NCBI GenBank assembly: GCA_902778055.1
Contig: CACYWL010000005.1
Coordinates: forward strand, 146,522-210,521
Direction: 5' to 3'
Length of the DNA stretch: 64,000 nucleotides
Source of the DNA: an uncultured Eubacteriales bacterium
GTDB lineage: Bacteria; Bacillota; Clostridia; Christensenellales; Aristaeellaceae
The notes under the pieces are model-generated. The model saw only the letters and a program-made list of their open reading frames with translations, searched no databases and was not told the origin of the DNA. Positions 32,701 through 47,700 of this stretch are shown piece after piece; position 1 is the first letter of the stretch; every line of letters begins with the position of its first letter. The position numbers were made by a program, and so were the translations under genes.

Positions 32701-35700
32701 CCGACAATGTCCACGACATTCTTCGTAAAGTCCGTGTTTGTCTCTCCGTTGTTCTCCGCGTACAGAAGCATGGCGCCTTCGCTCTTCAGCTTCGTGTCGT
32801 CGCCGATCAGTACCATGGCGGTCTGCCGGTCCTCCTCTTCGCCGATCCCAGCCCGGATGTGGGAGATGCTCAGCGACACGATGCCGGTGTCCGCGGGAGA
32901 GGTCGCTTCAGAGGTCGCCTTGGTATTTCCCTTGGCATAGACGGTAACGGGGCCCGCGATATCGGCGTCCACGCCGCTCACTTGCGCATAGAAGCTGTCG
33001 CCCGTCCGGGCCTCCGTGTTCAGGCCGCCGATGGAGAGCACGTTGAATTCGACGCTTTCCTTGCTGCTGGCGGTGGCGGCGGTCTTTCCATCCCGGGAGA
33101 TGCCGCTGCGCACTGTCAGCTCGTCGGCGGTGATCCCGTTGTTCTCGCTGCCGGTGCCCTGGATCATGGCGGTGGAATCAATGTTTTCCTTCGCCCGCAC
33201 ATAGTGCATCGTAAATTCACCGACGTTGATCTCAAAGCCGTCCTGGGGCTCGTCATTGGTGCCGGAGGCGCCATGGCTGGCGCCGGTCGTCGCGTTGTCC
33301 GTCATGCTGCGGACGTTCACAGCTGCCGCGTCCAGAATGGTGCCTTTGTCCAGCTTCAGCACAGCCGCCTGTCTGTTGGCCAGCTCGGCCCGGGCCAGGC
33401 TGCCGCCGATGTTGACGCCTTTCAGGGCAAAGTAGTTGGCGGAAGCGACGCCGCTGTCCGCGGAGCCCCATCCGTTCACTTTCACGTTGATATCCCCGTC
33501 CGAGGACACAGTCGCGTCGTCAATCTCCAGCTGCGCCCGGGCGTAGGCCTTCCCCTTGGCTTCCGCCATATCGAAGCTCATCTCGGACAGCTTGATGTCC
33601 ACGCCCAGCGCGGAGGGATTGACCACCGCGTTCGCTTTGCTGGTGTAGTCCGTAGTCACGTCCGCGTTCTTCAGATTGTAATCCCCGCCCCGCAGGGTCA
33701 CATGGTTGTCATATACATCCTTGCTGTAGGCGACCCCGTCCATAAAGGCAATGGTACCGGCCAGCTGCAGGTCCTGATTCAGAATCTTGCTTTCCACATC
33801 GTTGGATCCGGTCACCTTGCTCTTCACGGCCATCTTCCGGGCCGTGTCCGCCGGCGCCGCGCCGAGGTCGATATCCACCAGCGCCTGGCTGGTGCCCTTC
33901 GCCTTGGCCACGTTGACGGCGATGCCCGCCAGGCCGATGGCGCCGGTCAGCTGCTTGGCGTGCGTCTTGGCGTCCAGATTCGCGGCAGCGTCCAGGTCTC
34001 CCCCGATCGCGCCTCCGATCCTCATCTGACTGAGGCTGGTGGCCTCGTTCAGCGCCACCGCCACGGAGGCACTGCCTGTGCCTGCGGAAAGGGCGAGTCC
34101 GACCAGAAGCGCATCCGCTTCCGCAATGCCATTGGATTTCAGCTCTACGCTGCTTCCTCCGATACCGTTGTTGCCGTTGATCATGGCCGCGCTGACCGCC
34201 CGGTTTCTCGCCACCGCGGCGTTCAGGGACACGGCCCCGCCCTTGGGCGAGAAGGCCGCGTCCGCGGACAGAGAGGTCACGCTGGCGCTGGTTTTGCCTT
34301 CGCGCTTGTCATTGGTGACAACCTTCACCGGCCCGGTGACTGTTCCGTCAAATTCATCCGTATTAATGGAGGCGATGTTTCTGGAGTTCACGTCCACATA
34401 GCTGACGCTCGCGCCGATGCTGGCATTGAATCCGACGCCAAGATGCGCGAAGGTGGCTTCGCCTTCCGCGTCCAGATTGCCGCTGACCTTCAGGCTGCCG
34501 ATTTCTCCGCCGGCTCTGCCGATCCGGGCTTCCGCGTCCGTATCGTTGAACACCAGCAGCACGTTGCCCGCGATGCCGGCTTTCATGGAGGCGGATATGG
34601 AGGCCAGAAGAGAGTTCGCGCTGCTTTCCACATCATTGTCTATTTCAACGCTCTTCATCTTCCCAAGGCTGGTCCTGGCGTTCGCGCCAGTCTTCGGGTT
34701 CACGCCGATCGTGGTATGAATCTCCGGATTCACGTTCACCATGGAAAATCCCAGTCCCAGCGCTATCGTACCGGAGTAAGCCGCGCTGATCATCATGCTC
34801 TCTCCGCTGGTCACGGAGGTAGCTTTCACGTGCAGGTTGCCGCCTTCTCCGCCGATATTCAGGGATGCGCCCTGATCGATGGAGGTGTTCTGCGTCAGAC
34901 TGTTGTTCACCACGCTGACGGTGCCCACGCCGGAGGCCGTCATCCCGACAGCCGCAGAAGCCGCGCCTGTCCGGGCCTTCATCATGCCTTCCGTCGTTAC
35001 ATAGATATTCGAGTTCGTTCCGGTGATATCCGCGCTGTCGTCGATTCTTGCTTCGACTTCGCCGTCGGCGATGGCGACCGCCACGGAACCCGCGATGGCG
35101 TGGCTGACACCGCCGGCGCCGGCCACGGTCACCGCCAGAATATTCTCATATTTCGAGGCGCCGTTCACCGTCAGATCCTTCACATTCTGAACCTTGCCGC
35201 CCAGGATGGCCTGGGTAATGTTGTCCGCCCTGGCCACGCTGCCCGCGAGGCCCAGTCCCTGCGAACCGCCGCCCACGGCGAGGCCCACCACCCGGATGGA
35301 CCGGGCAGTCGCTTCTCCGCCCTCGCTGAAGCTCTTCATCAGGGAAGAGTTCCGCTCCGCCGCAGTGGTGTCCTCTTTCGCTGTCTTCAGGGCGTCCCCT
35401 GTGGTGGAGCGGGCGTCCACCGTCATATTGCCGCCCTGGGCGTCCACGGTGCCAAGGGAGGCCGCAATCACATTGCTTCGCAGGATGGCGATGCCGAATC
35501 CGACGCCCGCGCCGCCCAGTTCCTTGCCAATGCCGATGGTGGCGCTGAACAGGTCTGCCGTGGAATCCTGCTCCGCGGTCACATTCACGCCCCGGGCGGT
35601 AATCTCCGCGTCCCTGGCAATCCGGGCCACCACAGCGTCGTCCGGGTCGTCGCTGTACACGGTGGTACCGACGCTCCGGGCATTCACGATATCCTTTGTT

Positions 35701-38700
35701 TCCTTTGTTTCCCGGTTCTCGTCCTTGTTTTCGGGGTTATGCTCCGCCCCCTGGGTCTGATCCAGTTTCGCCTGCTCCCGCTCCTGACCGCTCAGCGTGG
35801 TATCATCCTTGAAATCATCCTGATTCACCATGCCGGAGCTGGCGTCGAATACGCCGTCCGTCTGGGTTTTCACCTCATAGCTGGCGTTTTGGTTGCCGCT
35901 CAGATCCTCGGTGATCCCGCTGATCTGCCGCGTCCTGGTCCGGTCTCTGGGATCCGGGGTCTCCTCGCGGGCTTCCAGATCCGAGGTATCAACGCCCAGC
36001 TCCTTCAGCCGCGAGACCATCGCGTCGCTGTCGAAGGCCTTCTGTCCGCTCTCTTTGTTGTTGCTGCCATAGGCCAGCATGTCCGCGGCGTCCTTGTCCA
36101 TCCTGTCGCCGGCCACCAGGGACATCACGGTCACCCCGACGCCTGCTGTCCCCGCGCCGCTCACGTTCAGGGCCACGTCGACGATGTCACGCTTCGCGCT
36201 GGCGCTGATGTTGGCCGCGCCGTCCAGCGCCGCTTTGCCTTCCATTTCCGCCAGCACATTGGCCTTCGCCACGGTAACGATGGTGTTCACGGCTCCGGCG
36301 ATGGCAGTGGCGCTGCTGTCATAGGAGATCGCAGCGGAAGCGCCCGTCAGGTCGTAGTCGCCCTGGGCGTTCACATCCAGCGAACCCGCGCTGATGCTGG
36401 TTCCGTGCTGCACCAGGGCATTGGTGGAATCCTTCAGGAACATCAGACTCACCGCGCCGGATACCGTGTATTTTCCCATTCCCATGCCCGCTGCCGCGCC
36501 GATGGTGTACTGATCAATATCCTTATACGCGTCCGCGCTGATGTTCACCGCGCCCGCCGCATCCACCTCGCCGCTGCCCAGCATGGCATTTGTTTCCCCG
36601 CCATAGTAGGTCAGCGCGAACACAGGCGCCAGCGTCAGATCGCTGGTGGCAGTCCCTGCCAGGGCAATATTGATATTGTCGATGAAGCTCCGATTCTTCG
36701 CCGTCAGGTTGAAGCTGCCCTTTACCGCCTTCACCTCGCTGGCCACGGCAGCGTTGACGCTGTTCTTCAGCACCTGGACGGAAATGCCCGTCTGAATATT
36801 CCCGCTGCCCATGCCCATGGTTGCACCGGCATTGACATTCAGTTCGTTGATTTCATCCCGGTTATCCGCGGTCACGTTCACGTCCTGCAGAGCATGCAGA
36901 TGATGTCCCAGGGCCTTGACATCCTTGGATGCCGTCAGCACGATCAGTCCCGGGCCCACGCTGTTGCCGAAGGAAAGGCTCAGGCCGCCGGCCACCGCCC
37001 AGATCAGGCTGTCCGCCTTTGCTTTTACGTTCACGCTCCCTCCGGCGGTGGGCCGGGTGATATTGTTCACCGCGAAAAGCTCCGCCTTTCCGGCGTCCGC
37101 ATGGACGGTGTTGCTGTTCACGGAGGTTACCGCGTTTACGTTGACGCTGTTCCGGCCGGTGCTGACCGCAATGCCCGCCGTAATGCCGTAGGTATGGTCA
37201 TTTTCCTCCGCGCCGACCAGGATATCCCCGCCCCTGGCCTGCACGGTGCTGGTACCCATTTCGGTCTTCACCGTATTGTTCCGGAAAGCGAACAGCGCGC
37301 CGGCGCCGGTAGCGCTTCCGTCCTGACCCCCGGGCTTGCTCAGGGAAACAGCCACCTGTCCGGCCACCGCCACGGTGGTATCCTCCAGCCGGGAGGTGAA
37401 TTCCGCCTTGCCGCCCGCGGTGATCAGGGCCTTGCCCAGGGTATTCTTCACTTCATTCGAAGTGACCAGGATCGGCAGATTGCCGCTGGCAGCGCTTTTT
37501 TTTGCGCCGCTCAGGGCCAGGGCGGCCAGCACGGAGAGATCGGCTCCCTCCGCGGCCATCCGCACATCCTTCCCGGCAGTCATCCGGTATCCGTCGCCGC
37601 CCTTCACGCTGACGCCGGATTCCCGGCTGAAGAAGTTGAAGTTCAGGTTCAGGCCGATACCGCCCTTCTTGGCGCCGGCCGCAGCCAGAGTTGCGTTCAC
37701 CGCGCGGGTTTCCGCTTCCCCGGCGATTTCGATATTGCCGGCAGCAAACAGCCCGTGGCCTTCTCCGCCCGCCGCGAGTTCGACAAGAGCCTTCGTCCGG
37801 GCGTGGATGATGTTCAGCGTGCCCGCGAAGGACTTTCCGCCGTCGCCCACAGCATCTAAGCCGACGGAGGCGCTGGCGGCCGCGGAAATCACCCTGTCCA
37901 CGGAATCCGCCCGGATCGTCAGATCCCCGCTCTTTGCTTCCAGCCGCTGGTTTTTCCCGATTTTTATCCTCGCTTCCGTCTGCAGATCGTTGTACGCGAC
38001 GGTGCCGCCCACGGCGGTGCCCCGGGACGCGCCCATGGCGCTGACGATGATCGTCATCAGATCCTTGTCCGCGCTGGCAGTCGTCTCCACGCTGCCGCCG
38101 GTAATCCGCGCGTTGTCCCCGATGGAATTGATTGCCCTGTTCTGCAGCAAAATCACTTCCAGGCTGCCGCCCAGGGCCCGGGATTCATCCTTGACCTCCG
38201 TACTCACGGCAGCGGCCGCGTTGATGGACATGACCTCCATGTCGGCGCTGACAGCCTGTTTCACCGCGCCGTCCGCTTCAATCACCAATCCCGCGCCGGA
38301 GGCTGCGTTGACCTTGTCCTGGTTGTACAGGAAGGTCACCGTGGCGCCTGCGGCGTTCTTCGCGCTGCCCACGGACAGGGCGCCGCCGATCAGGCGGGCC
38401 GTCGTGTCGCCGGAGGCGACGATCTGGACCCGGTTTTCCGGCGCCGCCGCGCTGTCAGCTGTCTGCTCGGCCTGGGCCTGCTTCTGCACGATCTTTACGT
38501 TTTTCCCAAGAATGGCGTCAATTATGTTTTCAGCCCGGACGATGGAGAAGCTTCCCGTCAGGTTCAGGGCGTTGGCCGTGCCAAGCTTCGCCTGTCCGGT
38601 GATCAGGGATCCGCCCACGGCCTCCGCGTAGTAGTTCTGGCTGCTCAGGAAGTTCAGTTCGTCGACGAAGTTCATCAGGGCATAGCTGTCAACGTTGATG

Positions 38701-41700
38701 TCGATGGAATAGCTCTTCTCGCCAGGCTTCCGGTGCACGTCGATGAGGCCGGTATAGACATTCTCCCGCTGCTCGTCGTTCAGCTCGGAGGTGTCCGTCA
38801 TGAAGTTTTTCGCGCCTACAGGCCAGACAAAATCGTCATAGGTCACCTTCTGCTTGATGGCGCTCAGGGCAAATTCGTTCGCCTCGACCGTTGTGTTGTC
38901 TCCGATGGATGCTGTAACGGTATTTCCGCTCCAGATAGTAGCGGAAGACATGCCCACGCCCTTGCTGGCGCCGGTGGAGAGGTTGACCCCGCCCGCGCGG
39001 ATGGCCAGCTTGCTCTTGTCGTTCGCGGTCACGCTGACGATCCTGCCGGTGATCCGGGCCGGATTTGCGGTCGTCGCGCTGTCGTTCTTCACGGTGGCCT
39101 TCGTCACCGCATGGCTGACCAGCGCGCTCAGCGCTCCGGAAATGGCCAGGTCATATCCCTTGCCGGAGAAAGCTCCGGATACGCTCTGAACCGCCAGATA
39201 TCCCTTGTATTCATCCGTCTGATTCTGCTTCAGATCCGCCGCTACAGTCACATCGCCGTTTTCGGCGACCAGGTTGCCCTGCACGTCCACCACGGCCTGA
39301 TTGTTATTGACGCTGACGCCGAAGGCCAGCGCGATATCCTTGCCGCCGCCGAAAGCCGCCGCCATGGACATGGCCGCCGCGGTCGAACGGGTACGGAAAT
39401 TGCCCGCGTTCATGGAGGTCAGCGAGATATCTCCCTCGCCGGAGGTAACGCTGCCATAGACATTCGTCCGGGCCTTGTGACTGGAGACGGTGACCGCAGC
39501 CGTGGCGGCCGCCTGGATCTTGGATTTTCCCTGTCCGATAATCTTTCCGGTCAGGTCCTTCCCTGCCTTCTCCTGTACCTGGCCCAGCGCTTCGCTTCCG
39601 TCCACCGCGTTCTGGGCGTCCTCCGCATTGTCCGCCTGCGCGTTCTGGCTCCGCATCACGTTGTCTGATACAGCCAGATCGCCCCGGGCCTCCTGGCCAT
39701 CCTCGGCCCTGTTGCGGTTCAGCCCCTCGGCGATCCGCTCGCCGGTGTCGTTTCCCTTGGTCTTTGTTTTCTTGTCGAAGATTTCGCCGGTGGTCAGCCC
39801 GTTGGCTGTCTCTTCCGTCTTCTCCGCCATCTCCGCCGCCTTGTTCAGCTTCCGCTGAATATCCGCGCCCATGGCGGAGGCGAAGCTCCAGGTATTGTCC
39901 CGGCTCAGGCTGTGGCTGCGCACGTCCACCTTGCCGGCGGCTGCCGCGCCGGCTCCGAGGGCAGCTTCAATTTCGCTGAGCGAAACGTTCACCGCGACGC
40001 TGGCGCCCACCGCGGTGGTGGAACCCGTCGCGAAGGCGCTGGCCTTGGTCTCGTTCTCGCTCACCTCCGTCGCGGAGATGATCACCGCGCCGTTGCGGAT
40101 CTCGATGTCCTTCGGCTCATCTTCGCCGGTGTCTTCATTGGCTGTTTCCTGATCATTGGTCTTTTCGGAAAGCGATTTCTTTTCTTCCTTCACGTGGCGC
40201 TCCGGATCATTCACGCCGGGGATGGCCGTGGTCTTCACGCCCGTTCCCTTCGCGATGCCGGCATAGATATCATTGTCCAGAATGTTGATCGCCACGGAGG
40301 CGTCCACGCCCAGATCCTTCTCTCCCGCGCCCTCCTGCTGGTTGGAGCTGGTGCCCTCAAAGGGATCCGTGCCCGCGGTGGAGAAGTTTTCTTCCTCGTG
40401 CTCCGAGGAGGCGGTGACGCTAATGGTTCCCGCGGTCACCTGGCCCCGGGCGCCGCTCTTTCCGTTTTCCGGATCCCGGCTGCCGATCTGGGCCGTCACA
40501 TTGGAATTGCCGTAGGTCAGGGCAAAGGCCGCGCCTACGCCGACCTTCCGCCCCATGGCGTCCTTGGCCATCGTCGCGGCTTCGAAGCCGTCCGGCAGCT
40601 CCAGGTCTTCCCAGCTGTCTTCCTGATCCGCCGCATTCTGCTGCCCCTGCGCCATGGTAAACGTGATTTCCGACACGAATCCGGCGGGCATCAGGATGCC
40701 GTAGACGGTTTCGTTCCGGTTCTCGCTGATCAGCGTAAACTTCGACGGATCCGTTTTCAGCGTATAGCTGTGCTCTTTCAGCTCCTCGTCTCTGTATTTG
40801 ACGGTAACCTCGTCCACCTGTTGTCCGGAAGCGGTTTTGGGGAAGGTCAGCCGAACCATCTCCCCGGGCCGGGCCAACTGAGCTCCGTCCTCATCCGGCT
40901 CCCGATCGTCCACCGCGACGCTGCCCTTCAGGTTTCCGTCTTTGCTGCTTGGCACGGCGACCTGGTAGGTCTTCTCCTCAAACAGCACTTCGACTTCCAT
41001 CTTGACCACGTCGTCCGGGGAGTCAAAGCCCTTGAAGACGTAGAATGACTCATCCCCGCTGCCGATGGTCAGTTCCCTGCTGACGGAATTGCCTTCCGCA
41101 TCCGTCCAGGTGCGTTTGATTGTGGTCGGCCGCCTGTAGCCTTCATCCGGCGTCAGCGTGATGTAACCGTCGACGTCCTTGTCGATTTCCACCTTGCCGC
41201 CCTTGTTATAGGACACGATGACGCGGTCGCTGTCTGATTTGACGCTGTTGGGAGCCACAGAATTGCCGCTTCCCGTGTTATCCTCTTCCGAGTCTCCGAT
41301 TCCTTCGTTGTTATCCGGCAGAGCTTCCACCGGGTCGCCGCCGTTGCGCGCATCCACCGCCGCCGTGGCATGGGTCCGGACCCTGCGCAGCTCCTCCGCG
41401 TTCAGGATCATATCCCCGTCCACCGTAACCGTCTTGTCGCTGGCGGCAATCTCCGCCTGGGTATCCATGTTCACCACCGCGATAGCCAGGCTGCCCGCGC
41501 CGCTGGTGTTCTTCGCGCCGGCGCCGGAGATCGCCTGGGTGGTAATGACATGCCGATCCGCCACCGGCTCCATGGAGATCTTCACGTCCATCTTGCCCAC
41601 GATGCCGTCGATCATCTCGTTGGTCATCGTGGAGACGCCTTCCTTCAGCAGCGCCTTGGCCTCGCTCTTCAGGTAGTCCGTAAATCCCTTTTCCTGGATC

Positions 41701-44700
41701 TTGGCCAGCACGGGTTCGTAATCCCACACCTGATCCCGGATGGTCTGGGTGATGTAGGGAACGATGCTGTCTTTGATTTTCTGGAAAGAGGTGTCCTTCA
41801 TGTCCTGGATCAGCTGCATGTTGCTTTCCGTCATCAGCGGAATCTCCGCGCTCATCCGTTTGATGACGTCCTGCACGGTTTTCTCGACCACCCGGTCGAA
41901 GGCGTTGGTGATCGTGGATTTGACTTTGTCCATCACGATGCTGACGTCAAATCCCTGGCCGTTCACCAGTCGGTTGGCCGTGTTCATGGCGCTGTTGATC
42001 ATCGCTCCCATGCTTTCCTGCAGCATGGTACGGGTCATGCCCATGGCGTTGCCGGCCAGCTGAATGGTCGCGGTGGTCCAGATATCCTCAAACAGGTTTC
42101 CGAACCGTTCGGAATCCCATCCGCTGACGGTTCCGATCGTCTGCTCCGCCAGGGTCCATATGGGAGAGATCAGCGCCTTCGGCAGCTCCTTGACGCGGTC
42201 CACCAGCGTGTCCACCGTGCCCATCAGGGTATCCATCGCGCTGTTTCCCACGCCGGTAAACAGCTTGTTCAGGTTCAGATCGTCGATCAGCTTTCGGGCC
42301 ATGGCGGCGGCTGCGCTGGCCAGCGCGTCCGTCACCATGTTGTCTCCCCAGCTGTCGCCCAGCAGATTCTTCAGCCCGTCCTCGATCGCCTTGGCCAGCT
42401 GGATCTCAAAGGTGCTCTTCCCCTCGGTCGGCATGACCGCGGTGGCATAGGTCGGCGCTTCGGCGATTTCCGCGCGCAGCTCCAGCTCTCCCGCCTTGAT
42501 CCCGCCGTTTCCGATCCGGGCGATGTTGTCCATCGTCACGATGTTCAGCGCGATACCCACGCCGACACCTGTGTTGGAATTAGTCGTCGAAGCGTTGGCG
42601 CGGATCGTGGCCTCCGTCCGGTTCATGGAAACCACCTTCAGCTTGCCCGTAGTTTCCACATCCACGTTGTTCATGATCTCCGCGCGGGACCTGTTCTTCA
42701 TGATATTGAGCACCATGGCGCCGGCGCCGGCGGTCGTGCTCTCCGCGGTCTCCGCCTTCTGCCGTCCTCTGGCTTCGGCCTTGATGCCTTCCGCGTCCTT
42801 GCCGGCATATTTCCCTGCCATGTTCGCGGCGCCGCCCAGCAGATTGTTCGCCTGTTTGTCGGCGCTCCCCTCTCCGTCGGCCGTGCTTCCCGCGTATCCT
42901 CCGGAAACAGCGGCCACCGTCACCGCTTTCAGCGCCTCTGCGGAGGTAGAAGTCACGCTGATATCGCCGTCGGCCTTCACGGTGTTGTTCAGTTCCGCAC
43001 GCACATCGGTATCCAGCCAGGTGACGGCAAACGCGCCTCCCATGGCGACCTTCCCGCCCCGGGCGGAGGCGTCCGAAATCACTTCGTGATTATACTGCAG
43101 GTTCGCCCAGGTGGATTCCGCGAATACCTTCACCGGGCCTGCCACATTCAGTTCGCCCAGGTCAACCCCGTCCGGATCGCTGGCCGTTCCGGCTTTCTTC
43201 AGCTTTCCGACCCGGGCCATGACGTCGTTCTCGTAAATGTCCACCGCCGCCGACGGCACAAAAGCGGACCCGCCGATGGCGCCGGCCCTGGCAGTTACCT
43301 TATCCTTGACCTTCGTCTCCGCGTGCACCGTCATCTTGCTCAGGCTGTTTGTATTCAGCCATACATTGTCTTCGATCTCCGCAATCGATTCGATGCTGTC
43401 GATCGCGACGGCGACACCGGCGCCGACGCCCGTCCCCTTCGCTTCGGATTCCTTTTTGTTCGCGGCGTCGCCCGTCACTTTGAAGTTTTCGCCGTTCTTG
43501 GATTTCAGGAACAGATATCCGGGAACAAACTTGCCGTTTTCCGTCTTCCCGATGGTAATCTGACTGTGCCTGTCTTTTTGATAGATCTCGTAGGTCTGAT
43601 AATTGAGCGCGAAGTTCAGCGGATCGTTCAAAGCCCGCAGCTTATCGTTCGCCGCCTGAGCTTCTGCTTTCGTCTTCTTGTTGTCCTTCGGCTTGTCCCA
43701 GTCCTCATCCTGGCGGATGGCGACTTTGTTGACCGCAGAGGCAATCTGCACGCCCACGGCGCCGGCTGCGCCGGTCTTTCCCGCGCTGTACCCGGCCTTG
43801 GCTTCCGTGACAGCCTTATTGCCGGAGCTCACGCCAAACATGGAGAGCCCTTCCCCGGCGCTGATCACGCCGTCGGCGATCTCCACGCGGTTCTCTCCCT
43901 GGATGATCCCCACGGCCGCCGCGATTCCGGCGCTCATGGCCACGCCGTCCTCGCCCTTCTCAAACTTGCCCTCGACCTTGATCGGAGAGGTCAGCGTTTC
44001 GCCCTCATCCAGATGCAGGTCAAATGTATACAGGTTGTCGCCCGCCCAGCTGGCGGTGATCCTGCGGGTCTGCGTGCTGGTCACCAGCGTCGCCATGACG
44101 CTGCCGTACTGCGCCCTGTATCCCGCCTTGGGCTTGATCTGCAGCTGCACGGTATCCCCGTTATCCGCCTTGGCGCAGACAGGCTCGATGCTGCCCAGAC
44201 CCTCCGTGTCGGTGTAGCTGGCAATGCCGTAGGTGCCTTCCCGGGTCGTTACGGTAATCTTCATCTCGCCGGAACCGGCGTTGTTGGGAATTGTAAAGCT
44301 GTCCTTCCCGGTCTGTTCAACACCGTTCACCAAAATTTTATCAATCTTTTTGCCCTGCGCCAGCTCTTCTTTGGAAAGTGTGACCTTGACCGTCTCGCCG
44401 ATATAGCCCTTCTTTTTCTCGCTCAGCTTGATATTCTCCGCGGGGGTGAGCGTCACGCTGCGGGACAGGATGACCGGAACCAGGATGATCCCGGCGTTCC
44501 CCAATTTGCCGTTGAACGTCCCCTCGGGGATCTCGAACTTTGCCTGTCCGTTTCCGTCCAGAGAAACGTCATGGATATTGTCCGGATAGCCTTCCACGTG
44601 CCAGCGGACGGAGGCGATCGCGTATTTCTCGTTCAGCTCATCGGAATCCAGGCTGTATTTGACCGTGATCTTATCCTTTTCGGCAGCCGCGGACTTGCTG

Positions 44701-47700
44701 ACGTTTGGCTTCAGTTTTTCCTTGATCTCATTCAGATCCTCGGCGGAACCAACAGTAGGCTCTCCCTGCTCGATTTTTCGTTCATCCTTCTCGAACTCCG
44801 CCGTGATCGAGATGGTGGCGCCGGCGGGGATGCTGAATTTGGGATTCAGGGTAAAGTTCCAGACCTCCGCGCCGAACGCGTTGGCGCCTTCTCCCGTCGC
44901 CCGCTGCAGCGGCTGACGGTGGGTCAGGCCGTCCGCGCCGACCCAGGAGGCATACAGCCTTTCCGTGTTCGACTCGAAATTCGTTCCTTCTCCGTAATGG
45001 CTCCCCTTCGCGTCCAGCTTGTATCCGGCCTTGGCCTTGATGGCAAACTGATAGGTGAGAGTATTGTCGTCATTGGGGATGGTGTTGTGATAGGTGATGG
45101 TCCCCATCTCTTCAAGATTGCCGTTCGTGAAGGTGGCGGCCAGCGTCTTGTCCTTTTTCAGCGCGTTGAACTGAATATTGACAGGGTTGGCGATGGCATA
45201 CTTCACCGTGCCGTTGCCGTTCTCCAGGGCGTTTCCTGCGGCATCCTGGAAGATGAAATTCACGTCCATCGTGGTGCCTTCCACCACGGCCAGCTTGGCC
45301 AGGCTGGGCTTGAAGGTGATTTTCCCGGTCGTGCTGTCAACCGTAATATCCCCCTCGCTGACCTTCGTGGAGAAGGTCTGGGCGCTGCTTCCCTCCCCGA
45401 CCTTGATGGTCTTCCGGTCCGCGGAAACCGTAATCTTCTGATCGCCGATCGAATACTCTTCCGTCCCGGACGGCACGGTGTATTCCTTGGTATCCGCGCC
45501 CTTGGTCACGGTGATGACCATTCCGTTGGCGGTATGCTTCGTCGAGATCGTTGTATCCTGATCCGGATGAACGGTCGCGCCGCGATAGGAGTATTCATCC
45601 GTCACATGTTTTCCGACAGAAAGGGACATGTTAAACTTCGTATAGTAGGAAACCTGGATTTTCAGGTTGGCTGTGCTGTATTCAGGGACGTCGGTATCCG
45701 GCTTGAAGGAAAAGACCGGATGAGAGAACGATGTGCTGTTGGAGCCCCCGTCCTGATCCTTGGTCACCGCCGCGTCCACGGTTCCCTTCAGATTGCTGCT
45801 GACCTTAATCGCGTAATCCGCGCCCGGAACCGTCCACTTCACCTTGGTGGTTTCCTGGGGCTTGGCCTCGTCGGTGCTGACGGAAAGCGCGGGCTTCTCT
45901 GTCAGGGCGGTGCCGTCCGCCAGGGTTTCCACGCTGGTGGTATGAATGCCCAGCATATCCACGGTGCCGCCCGCGGTCACTTCCGGGGTACGGATGATTT
46001 TTTTCGTTCCGATGGTGAGGGTCTCCGTGACAGTGACAGGTTCCTGCAGAAGCGGAAGCTGATAGGAAACATCCTCTGATTCAACAACTTCTTCCCTTTC
46101 CCCGGCCTCGATCCGCGCGTTCCCCTGGTTGTTCACGTAGCTGAAGCCCAGGGAACCCGTCATCTGATTGTGCGCCGGCCCGTTCCCGTTGTCCTTGGGT
46201 CCGAACTCGCCGGTGATCTCAATCTTTTTATTTGCAGTGATGTTTTCAGGAACAGTGAAGACAAAACGCCCCTTGCTGTCCGGAGTCAGCACCGTCTCAT
46301 TTTTGATCCCTGTGTGTACGTCACCATCCGTGTAATAGGTGATTGTCAGCTTCTTCAGCTCTTTGGTGTTGTCCGTCGGATTCCCGATGAACCGGATCTC
46401 CTGGCCGGCATAGACCTTATTCAGCTTCTGGATTCCCGTATCCGCGGGCTTCAGCTCCGCCTGCCAAAGGACAATATAATCCCCAGTACTCATACTGTCC
46501 GCACCCCGGGGCTGGTTGATTTCTATTTTGACCCCGTTCTCCCCGGGATCCTTGTTGAAGACATAGTCCTTGCTGGTCTTCTGTCCGTTCTGCTCCGCTT
46601 CTTCCGCGTTGTCCGCGCTTCCCAGGGCGGCTTCCTCCAGCAGCCCGTTGATATCGTATCCGTCCTCCAGATCGTCCAGGTTGATGGACGCGCGTTCCAC
46701 GGCTTCGTCCTCGTTGACATTGTTCGCGGCCTGGGCCTGTCCTTCCTGATATTCGACAATGACCTCATAGGGCGTATTGGGATATTTCAGCGCGAAGATA
46801 TATTCTCCCTGCGCGTTGGGCAGAACTGTCACATAGGTAAAATGTTCCTTCCCGGATTCGAGATAGCGGTAACGCACCTTCTTGACGGAATACCCGGCCT
46901 TCGGCTGTACATCCACCACAGCAAACAGGCCTTCCACGCCGCCTTCCTGGCCTTCGGGAACCTCGCCTTCCGCGTGATCGTTGTCGCCCGCGGTAAACTT
47001 GCTGACCTTGACCTTCACGGTGGCTGTGCCCTTCTGGTCGTTTTCCTCGGAGAAGCCCACTACGCTGACATCATAGGTTCCCGCGGAAACCTTGTTCACC
47101 ATTTTTTCCAGCTTCTTGGTGTAATAATCCGCCTTCCGGGTCTTTCCGCGTATCGCCTTGAAACCGGCCACAAAGGGATAGGTCAGGCCCTTTAGCCCGG
47201 ATACCAGCAGCCCGACCGGGTTGAGCGCCTCCGGCAGCGTGCTGGTCATTTCCTTCATCATGGAGGAAGCGGAAGCGATGGTCTTCACATCGGCGATGGC
47301 CGTCGCGTAAACGGCGACATCCCCCTTCTGCGCGGTTACCTTTCCGCCGCGGATCACCGCGTCCACGTTCTGATCCACGACATTCAGCCCGACAAAGACG
47401 TTAACGCTGCTGTCCTTGGTATCGGAGCGGTGATTTGCCTGCGTATCGCTGACCACCCTGCCGTCTGCCTGAACCAGCACCGAACGCCCGGCCTGGACTT
47501 CGCCTTCCACAAGGGTCTGCACATCATTGTTGATGTAAGTGGCCGCCACCGCAAAGGGCAGATTTCCGTTTTCATAGTTGTAGACCGTCACATCGCTCCG
47601 GGAGCGCAGCAGGACATCCTCCTGGGCAATCACCTTCGCGTCCATGCCCACATTCACGGAGGCGTCGTTCATGACGAATTTGATGCCCACCGGCACCGCG

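Noticed and set aside
32052..37859. A 1,935-codon open frame on the plus strand, antisense to the giant adhesin
   Set aside because: Its translation is rich in His, Arg, Gly and Val without domain character, and it lacks ribosome sites. In GC-rich genes the reverse-complement stop triplets are rare, so long antisense frames arise by composition. The same holds for 41370-46079.
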